Of a DNA stretch of 47,768 bases, positions 42,356 to 47,768 are shown one piece after another. Position numbers and translations under genes: made by a program. The notes beneath the pieces are model-generated. The model was not told the origin of the DNA. It worked only from the letters and a program-made list of their open reading frames with translations, and made no database searches. The first letter of the stretch is position 1. Each line of letters starts with the position of its first letter. The stretch comes from Pseudomonas sp. UMAB-08 (GTDB taxonomy: Bacteria > Pseudomonadota > Gammaproteobacteria > Pseudomonadales > Pseudomonadaceae): NCBI RefSeq assembly GCF_900095225.1, contig NZ_LT607440.1, positions 1 to 47,768 of the forward strand. The letters are read 5' to 3'.

Positions 42356-44467
42356 ATGCCGACATTAGCTAATCAGCCAGACTTTAGCCTGACCATTGCC
42401 AGGCTCAAGCGGGATTACAACCTGCAGGTTCTTCAATTCATGGGGCAGGAAGGGTTAAACCAGCCATTTTGTTTCGATATTGAACTGGTCAGTGATCGCC
42501 CGGCACTGGACCTGAATGACTATCTGCATAAGTCCGCGTTCCTCTCCCTCGGCGGTAAAAAGGGTTATGGCTTTCATGGCCTGATCCACGAGTTTGTTCA
42601 GGGCCAAACCCACTGGAAAGCCACCCATTACCACCTGAAACTGGTGCCACAGCTGCTTTACCTTGAGCACCGGACCAACCAGCGCATCTTTCAAAAACAA
42701 ACGGTGAAACAGATCATCGCCCAGGTGCTGGAAGAGCACGGCATCCTCTCGGATCGCTATCGCTTCGAGCTGGATGCCCGACACTACGAGCCCCGGAACT
42801 ATTGCACCCAGTACAAAGAGAGCGACTTGTATTTCGTGCAACGCTTGTGTGAGGAGGAAGGCCTCAGTTTTCGCTTCGAACACAGTCAAAACAGCCACAT
42901 CCTGGTCTTCGCTGACCACCAGGACCGGTTCAATCGCCTGCCTGAGTCCACGGTGTATGTGCCCGACAACGGCATGAACGCCGAGACCGTGGCCGTCAAG
43001 TCGTTCAGCGTGGGCATCAAAGGCAGAACCTCGCGGGTCACCCGCCGTCACTACGATTTTGAAACATCGAGCCGTCCTCTGGAATCGGCCTCAAGAGGCG
43101 ATGATCGCGAGGCGTGGGATCACTTTCAGGAACTGGAAGACTTCGCCTACCCCGCCTATTTCAAAACCGCAGACCACGGTCGGCAGGTTGCGCGTAAATC
43201 GCTGGAAAGACTCCAATTGAACGCGTGCGTGGCGCGCGGGGCGAGCGATCAGCCGATGCTCCTCAGCGGCCACTTGTTTGCCCTCGAGGACCATCCGCGC
43301 AAGGACTGGAACGCTCACTGGCTGCTCAATCACGTCACCCACCGTGGCCGGGCTCCGCAAGTGATGGAAGCCCTTAACAGCACGGCCCCCGAGGCCGAGG
43401 ACGGTTTTGTCCAGGGTTATCGGAACACCTTCACCGCCACCCCTGAGCACGTGATTTATCGACCGCCACTGGATCACCCCAAGCCCGTGGTACTGGTCAG
43501 CCAGACCGCCACGGTCTGCGGCCCCAAGGATGAAGAGATTTACTGCGACGAATACGGCCGGGTCAAAGTTCGTTTCCGGTGGGACCGGTCCGGCTCAACC
43601 GACGAACTCAGCAGCTGCTGGGTGCGCGTGGTCACTGGCTGGGCGGGCAGTGGCTACGGCAGCAGCGTCATTCCACGGGTCGGCATGGAAGTGGTCATCG
43701 GCTATGACGAAGGCGACCCGGACTCGCCGATGCTCACCGGTTACCTGTTCAACAAGGCCAACACCGTGCCTTACCCGCTGCCCGCCAATAAAACCCGCAG
43801 CGTGTTCAAATCATTAACGTCTCCCGGAGGGGGAGGCTCAAATGAAGTTCACATTGAGGATCGCAAGGGCAAAGAATGCATCTACCTGCACGCCCAACGC
43901 GACTTCCTGACCCACGCCCGCAACGACCACACCCTTGAGGTGGATAACGAACAGCGCACCGCCATCAAAGCCAACGCCTACAGCGAATACCACGCCGAAG
44001 AACACCACACCACCCATGGCCTGCGCAAAACCCAACTCAACGGCGACGACTCGCTGAACATCGCCGGCAGCAGCTACACCCAGGTCGGGCAAGCTGCAGT
44101 CATCCGCGCCGGGCAGGATCTGCACCTGCAATCGGGCATCAACGTGGCCATCGACGCCCAGGGCTTTCTCACGCTCAAGGGCGCAGGCCAGCACTTGGTG
44201 TTCACCCCGGCCGGGATTTTCAGCAGCAGCCTGATCACCGTCGGCGGTGCCCCCATCCCCGGCACCCCACCCGCGATTCAACTGCCGCAACTGCCCGGCG
44301 AAAGCGCACAAGAAGCCGCCGGCCGATTGATGGCGCTGTCGCCGTCGTTGCCGGAATTTTCCTGGGAGCACGAACCGGAGCCCGCTGAGGTGCTGCCGGA
44401 GCCGGTGGTGTGTGAAAAGTGCTTCCAGGCGGCTCAAGACGAACTCAAGGGATTTGCGACCCGCTAA
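42356..44467 (+). CDS. vgrG: Type VI secretion spike protein VgrG
   Basis: The 703-residue trimeric spike protein of a T6SS. Residues about 15-340 form the gp27-like base (FSLTIARLKRDYNLQVLQFM, YKESDLYFVQRLCEEEGLSF), about 385-475 the gp5 OB-fold (YGRVKVRFRWDRSGSTDE, SVIPRVGMEVVIGYDEGDPD), then the repeated beta-helix needle with DUF2345-like parts (LHAQRDFLTHARNDHTLEVD) to about 640. The last ~60 residues are an acidic, proline-rich extension with a CEKC motif, which may dock the cargo. The start at 42356 begins the family N-terminus; the frame runs 63 codons further upstream without similarity. First gene of a cargo cassette with DUF4123, DUF3304 and DUF2235 genes; no structural T6SS genes are nearby. 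Confidence 0.94.
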   Translation: MPTLANQPDFSLTIARLKRDYNLQVLQFMGQEGLNQPFCFDIELVSDRPALDLNDYLHKSAFLSLGGKKGYGFHGLIHEFVQGQTHWKATHYHLKLVPQLLYLEHRTNQRIFQKQTVKQIIAQVLEEHGILSDRYRFELDARHYEPRNYCTQYKESDLYFVQRLCEEEGLSFRFEHSQNSHILVFADHQDRFNRLPESTVYVPDNGMNAETVAVKSFSVGIKGRTSRVTRRHYDFETSSRPLESASRGDDREAWDHFQELEDFAYPAYFKTADHGRQVARKSLERLQLNACVARGASDQPMLLSGHLFALEDHPRKDWNAHWLLNHVTHRGRAPQVMEALNSTAPEAEDGFVQGYRNTFTATPEHVIYRPPLDHPKPVVLVSQTATVCGPKDEEIYCDEYGRVKVRFRWDRSGSTDELSSCWVRVVTGWAGSGYGSSVIPRVGMEVVIGYDEGDPDSPMLTGYLFNKANTVPYPLPANKTRSVFKSLTSPGGGGSNEVHIEDRKGKECIYLHAQRDFLTHARNDHTLEVDNEQRTAIKANAYSEYHAEEHHTTHGLRKTQLNGDDSLNIAGSSYTQVGQAAVIRAGQDLHLQSGINVAIDAQGFLTLKGAGQHLVFTPAGIFSSSLITVGGAPIPGTPPAIQLPQLPGESAQEAAGRLMALSPSLPEFSWEHEPEPAEVLPEPVVCEKCFQAAQDELKGFATR

Positions 44468-44506
44468 TGCATAGGTTCTTTTTCCTACTACCTTCGGGAC
44501 CCCACC

Positions 44507-45316
44507 ATGGACTTTGAAATCCCCGCGTGTCTGCGCGACGTGAAACAACACGCCGACGCAGCAAGCCTCGACTACCTCGACATGATCATCAACGCCACGT
44601 TGCTGGATTATCCCTTGCTGCAACGGCTGGCCGAACTCGACCCGCCGCCCTTGCACACACCGTTGCTTGAGGGCACGCCTGAACACGCACTGGCCGCACA
44701 AGGCCCTGTGCATGTTCGCGTGTTCTGGGCACATACGGCCCAGGTGAACTGGCTGGGGGCGTTTGTCAGGGCGTTCGAACGCGAGTCCCGCGTGCTGTCG
44801 CTGTTAAGCCCGTGGCCGTTCGACGCGTTGAGTGAGCACCTGCGCTATTACACTCAGGCGCATTGGGACAAAGGCGCCAAGAGCGGCATCCTGCGTTACT
44901 ACGACAACCGGTTGTTCAAGCACATCAGTGGCGTGTTTATCGAAGACGCGGCTCGCGATTTCCATGCCCCCGTCATCAGTTGGCACTGGACCGACCGCGA
45001 TCACAAAGCGCAGATCATCGGTGGCTACAACCTCCCCTTTCACGAATTTACCCGCCCCAGTACGCCCTTGATGATGGACGCGTATCAGGTCGAGTCCGTG
45101 TGCACCTGGAGTGCTGCCGAGCAATGGGAGGAAACCCACGGTCTGTCCAAACGGAACTACCGGGTCGGCAAGGAACAACGAGTCTCCGTGCTTTATTTGG
45201 GGCACCTCGCCGCCAGTGACCGCCGCCTTAAGGGCGAGGAACACCGGGCATTTATGATCGAGTGGCTGGCCCGACACTTGCCCGAAGACCTGCCGCAGAC
45301 CGGTGGTTTGGCATGA
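44507..45316 (+). CDS. DUF4123 T6SS effector adaptor/chaperone
   Basis: A 269-residue protein of the DUF4123 family (Tap/Tec class), which loads a particular effector on its VgrG without travelling with the spike. The segments HVRVFWAHTAQVNWLGAFVR, LSPWPFDALSEHLRYYTQAH, ILRYYDNRLFKHISGVF and the EEHRAFMIEWLARHLPE ending fit the family. It lies between vgrG (39-base gap) and the lipoprotein gene, whose start overlaps its stop by 4 bases, so it probably serves the DUF2235 effector at 46355. Confidence 0.87.
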   Translation: MDFEIPACLRDVKQHADAASLDYLDMIINATLLDYPLLQRLAELDPPPLHTPLLEGTPEHALAAQGPVHVRVFWAHTAQVNWLGAFVRAFERESRVLSLLSPWPFDALSEHLRYYTQAHWDKGAKSGILRYYDNRLFKHISGVFIEDAARDFHAPVISWHWTDRDHKAQIIGGYNLPFHEFTRPSTPLMMDAYQVESVCTWSAAEQWEETHGLSKRNYRVGKEQRVSVLYLGHLAASDRRLKGEEHRAFMIEWLARHLPEDLPQTGGLA

Positions 45317-45834
45317 GTCGCCCGTTCGCGCTTTGCCTGCTGACCTGCCTTGCGCTGCAAGCCTGCAGCCAATCATTGCCCGACCGACTCGGCGCGCCCA
45401 TCGAGGGGTACAGCCATACCTCGGCGGCGATCAATTACTTCATGGTCAACGGCAATGGCGGTCCGAACATCAGCCCTTACGGCGGGGGCGGCAAGCAGAA
45501 CTGCTGCGTGAGCATGCCGCGCCAGTGGCATCCCGGCCTGACCGTGGTGGTGGAGTGGGAGAAGGATCCAAATACCGGTGACTCAGTTAACTGGCCCAAA
45601 CCTCGCTACTCAGATGCTTGGCGAAAGGCTGCAAGAGAACACCAATCCAAGTACACCCGCCATCGCGCCGTCGGGGAGGTGGCGCCGTATGAAGAACTCG
45701 GCGTCATCGATGTTCATTTCCTGCCCTGCAACCAAGTTGCCGTTTCGGCTGTCGCGGTTACTCCCGGCCAAGCCGGTTATCCCTTCAACTACCCGTCCAA
45801 AATGGAAGAGCCTGCCGTATGTCCCGCACCCTAA
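45313..45834 (+). CDS. DUF3304 lipoprotein, probable Tle1 immunity protein (copy 1)
   Basis: A 173-residue lipoprotein: signal MSRPFALCLLTCLALQACSQ with lipobox LQAC, then RLGAPIEGYSHTSAAINYFM, GPNISPYGGGGKQNCCVSM and WHPGLTVVVEWEKDPN, the DUF3304 pattern with a Cys-Cys pair. DUF3304 lipoproteins next to DUF2235 effectors are presumed to shield the cell's own periplasm from the phospholipase. It overlaps the adaptor stop by 4 bases and the second copy by 16 bases. Compared with copy 2 the first ~100 residues are nearly identical while the C-terminal ~75 diverge, so their specificity may differ. Confidence 0.85.
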   Translation: MSRPFALCLLTCLALQACSQSLPDRLGAPIEGYSHTSAAINYFMVNGNGGPNISPYGGGGKQNCCVSMPRQWHPGLTVVVEWEKDPNTGDSVNWPKPRYSDAWRKAAREHQSKYTRHRAVGEVAPYEELGVIDVHFLPCNQVAVSAVAVTPGQAGYPFNYPSKMEEPAVCPAP

Positions 45835-46370
45835 ACCCTGGCGCCCTACGCCGAAGGCCAGCGCTTTGGGCGGCGGCGCTCGCCTGCCTTGCGCTGCAAG
45901 CCTGCAGCAAATCACTGCCCGAGCGCCTCGGTATTCCCATCGAGGGGTACAACCACACCTCGGCGGCGATCAATTACTTCATCGTCAACGGCGGCGGGCC
46001 GAACATCGGCCCTTACGGCGGGGGCGGCAGCCAGAACTGCTGCGTGAGCATGCCGCGTAAGTGGCATCCCGGCCTGACCGTGGTGGTGGAGTGGGAGAAG
46101 GATCCGAATGTTGGTGCCTCGAGGTATTGGACCGAACCTCGATTCTCCGACGCATGGTTCAAGCGAATGGACGAACACGAAACCAAATACACCCGCCATC
46201 GCGCCGTCGTGGAGGTGGCGCCGTATAAAAAACTGGGTGCAATCACGGCGCATTTCCTGCCCTGCGACCAGGTAAAGATCTCCGCGGGCCCTACCTATCT
46301 CGGCATGCCTGATCACCCCTACAACTACCCCCTCAAGATGGAAGTCCCTGCCGTATGTCCATTACCTTGA
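45819..46370 (+). CDS. DUF3304 lipoprotein, probable Tle1 immunity protein (copy 2)
   Basis: A 183-residue paralogue of the preceding protein: lipobox LQAC in ALACLALQACSKSLPERL, RLGIPIEGYNHTSAAINYFI, GPNIGPYGGGGSQNCCVSM. It has a longer n-region before the signal (MSRTLNPGALRRRPALWA) that resembles the first residues of the DUF2235 effector (MSITLNSGSQRSAPA). Start and stop overlap the neighbours by 16 bases each, with the same junction (the end PAVCP carries the ATG of the next gene). Directly upstream of the effector, so it is the copy most likely matched to it. Confidence 0.83.
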   Translation: MSRTLNPGALRRRPALWAAALACLALQACSKSLPERLGIPIEGYNHTSAAINYFIVNGGGPNIGPYGGGGSQNCCVSMPRKWHPGLTVVVEWEKDPNVGASRYWTEPRFSDAWFKRMDEHETKYTRHRAVVEVAPYKKLGAITAHFLPCDQVKISAGPTYLGMPDHPYNYPLKMEVPAVCPLP

Positions 46371-47768
46371 ATTCAGGTTCTCAACGCTCGGCCCCGGCGC
46401 CTTTAACGCCGACCCCGCCGTTCCCGAAAGAGGGGCTGCTGCCGCGCACGTCCGAGGATGTGGCGCTTAACTACCGCACACAATTTCGGCCCGAGCTTCT
46501 GGCCGGCTATGCGGCTGAACGCGCCGCTGAGGCGGCGGGTGAAACCTATACCGGCCCGCCGTGCATGAATGTGCTGAACATCAGCCTGTGTTTCGACGGC
46601 ACCAACAACCACGAACCCTCGGACAAACTCGGTCAGCCCCCGAGCACCAGCAACGTGGCACGGCTTTACCACGCCAGCGTCGGTGCCAACCAGGGCACAG
46701 AGCAGAGCCGGGCGAACGACATGGGCTTCTATCGTTATTACATGCAAGGGGTCGGCACCGAGTTCAAGGAAATCGGTGAGTTCGAACCACGAGATCTAGG
46801 GCTGATCGGCGCGGTCGGCGGCGAGAACCGGATCAATTGGGGCATCACGCGCCTGCTGGATGCGGTGGGTCGGGCTTGCGGAGAAGACCCGCTGACCGTG
46901 GATACAGCCTTCGAACTGGTACAAAAAATGGGCACCTCGTTCACTGAAGAGATGCTCGGCGCGACGTTGCTCAAGAGCGGTGACAGCCGTCGGCGAGAGG
47001 CCCTGCAAGCGCCATTGCTGGCATTGCAAAAAAAGGTCGATTTCGTGCATGCGCGCAAGACCCAACCCAGAATCATCGGCCTGCGCCTGTACGTGTATGG
47101 CTTTTCCCGGGGCGCCGCCGAAGCCCGGGCCTTTGCCACCTGGCTGGAGAGCCTGACCCAGGTCGAAATCGAGGGTGAAACCTGTTACCTGTTTGCTGGC
47201 CTCCCGATCTGCATTGCTTTCCTGGGTTTGTTCGACACCGTGGCCTCCACCGGCATGGCCTATGCGATGCCCTTCGCCGAGGGCCATATGGGGTGGGCCG
47301 ATGACTCCATGCGCCTGTCGGACTCGGAGACGTTTCTGGAGCGCTGCGTGCATCTGGTCGCCGCCCATGAGCAACGCACCTGTTTCCCGGTGGACTCGAT
47401 CCGGCGCAAGAACGACCCCGATGACCCGAGTTGCCCTTCGACCTACCGCACTAACACTGCCGAATACCTGTGCCCCGGCATGCACTCCGATGTCGGTGGT
47501 GGGTATTCGCCGGGCGATCAGGGCAAGTCGCTGGGCGGTCCACAGGACGTGATGTCACAAATCCCATTGCAGCACATGTATGCCGAAGCCTACGCAGTCG
47601 GCGCTCCGTTACAGGCACCTCCTGATGCGCTTAGCCTTGAGCAAGAAGAGAAATGGCCCTGGCTAAAAATGTCCGACACGACTTCTGATGCCTTCGACGT
47701 CTCCGAAACCCTCACCCTCCGCTTCAACACCTGGCTCGCCCACCACAAAACCGGCCCGCTGGAAGGCG
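46355..47768 (+). CDS. DUF2235 phospholipase effector (Tle1-type), cut by window end
   Basis: A T6SS lipase effector, open to the last base; 471 codons are visible. The alpha/beta-hydrolase domain has FDGTNNHEP (DUF2235 start, about residue 80), the nucleophile Ser251 in GFSRGAAEAR, Asp294 in GLFDTVAS and His377 in MHSDVGGGYSPGDQG, a complete catalytic triad as in Tle1 (PA3290) phospholipases that cleave phosphatidyl lipids in a competing cell. The first ~70 residues are Pro/Ala-rich and may contact VgrG or the adaptor. The ATG at 46355 lies inside the end of the second DUF3304 gene with a 16-base overlap, so immunity and effector are co-translated. The C-terminal part lies outside the window. 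Confidence 0.88.
   Translation, partial: MSITLNSGSQRSAPAPLTPTPPFPKEGLLPRTSEDVALNYRTQFRPELLAGYAAERAAEAAGETYTGPPCMNVLNISLCFDGTNNHEPSDKLGQPPSTSNVARLYHASVGANQGTEQSRANDMGFYRYYMQGVGTEFKEIGEFEPRDLGLIGAVGGENRINWGITRLLDAVGRACGEDPLTVDTAFELVQKMGTSFTEEMLGATLLKSGDSRRREALQAPLLALQKKVDFVHARKTQPRIIGLRLYVYGFSRGAAEARAFATWLESLTQVEIEGETCYLFAGLPICIAFLGLFDTVASTGMAYAMPFAEGHMGWADDSMRLSDSETFLERCVHLVAAHEQRTCFPVDSIRRKNDPDDPSCPSTYRTNTAEYLCPGMHSDVGGGYSPGDQGKSLGGPQDVMSQIPLQHMYAEAYAVGAPLQAPPDALSLEQEEKWPWLKMSDTTSDAFDVSETLTLRFNTWLAHHKTGPLEG

Overview
This window looks like a chromosomal segment of a Pseudomonas species, most likely of the P. fluorescens group. The basis is the GC-rich coding style, a REP-type inverted doublet (GCGGGCAAGCCCGCTCCTAC and its inverse, 7809-7867), the two-subunit pyruvate carboxylase next to a LysR regulator, an RpiR regulator, a GGDEF/EAL protein and uvrD (an order I recall from P. 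aeruginosa), and the FolE2/COG0523 zinc-starvation block. There are 39 protein genes, the last one cut by the window edge. I see no rRNA, tRNA, CRISPR array, insertion sequence or prophage. A perfect ParB-site core (26864-26877) and many DnaA-box-like 9-mers suggest the segment lies in the origin-proximal part of the chromosome; that is inference.

Left part (1-7984): a small exported protein of lower GC; an AraC regulator followed by an acetylpolyamine amidohydrolase (aphA) and a periplasmic polyamine-binding protein, a scavenging module; then a MocR-type regulator divergent from a PaiB-like protein and two GNAT acetyltransferases. The MocR interdomain linker is encoded by a 12-bp tandem repeat in which every unit carries a DnaA-box-like 9-mer.

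Central housekeeping part (7985-23758): pycB/pycA facing pycR, a small 86-aa protein, a HexR-like RpiR regulator with a perfect TGTAGT-N3-ACTACA operator, a membrane-anchored PAS-PAS-GGDEF-EAL protein, uvrD, a Tim44-like protein, a SMI1/KNR4 protein, a CPA2 cation/proton antiporter, an acyl-CoA thioesterase and a DUF3301 protein.

Zinc and envelope part (23759-39028): two COG0523 G3E GTPases, folE2, a DUF3617 protein, cardiolipin synthase, a cyclopropane fatty acid synthase-like methyltransferase, and a four-gene minus-strand operon of three SPFH (HflK/HflC-like) membrane proteins and an HmtA-like P1B ATPase. A perfect Zur-type palindrome lies between the COG0523 gene and folE2. A related 15-mer (12/15 identical) lies upstream of the SPFH-ATPase operon, so the two blocks probably respond together to zinc starvation. 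OpgD (periplasmic glucan) follows divergently.

Right part (39029-47768): a two-gene exopolysaccharide unit (Wzy/ligase-like membrane protein plus a PslG-like GH39 hydrolase) bounded by strong terminators, then a type VI secretion cargo cassette: vgrG, a DUF4123 adaptor, two tandem DUF3304 lipoproteins (probable immunity proteins) and a DUF2235 Tle1-type phospholipase effector, open at the window end. The first residues of the second immunity protein resemble those of the effector, suggesting how the immunity gene was duplicated.
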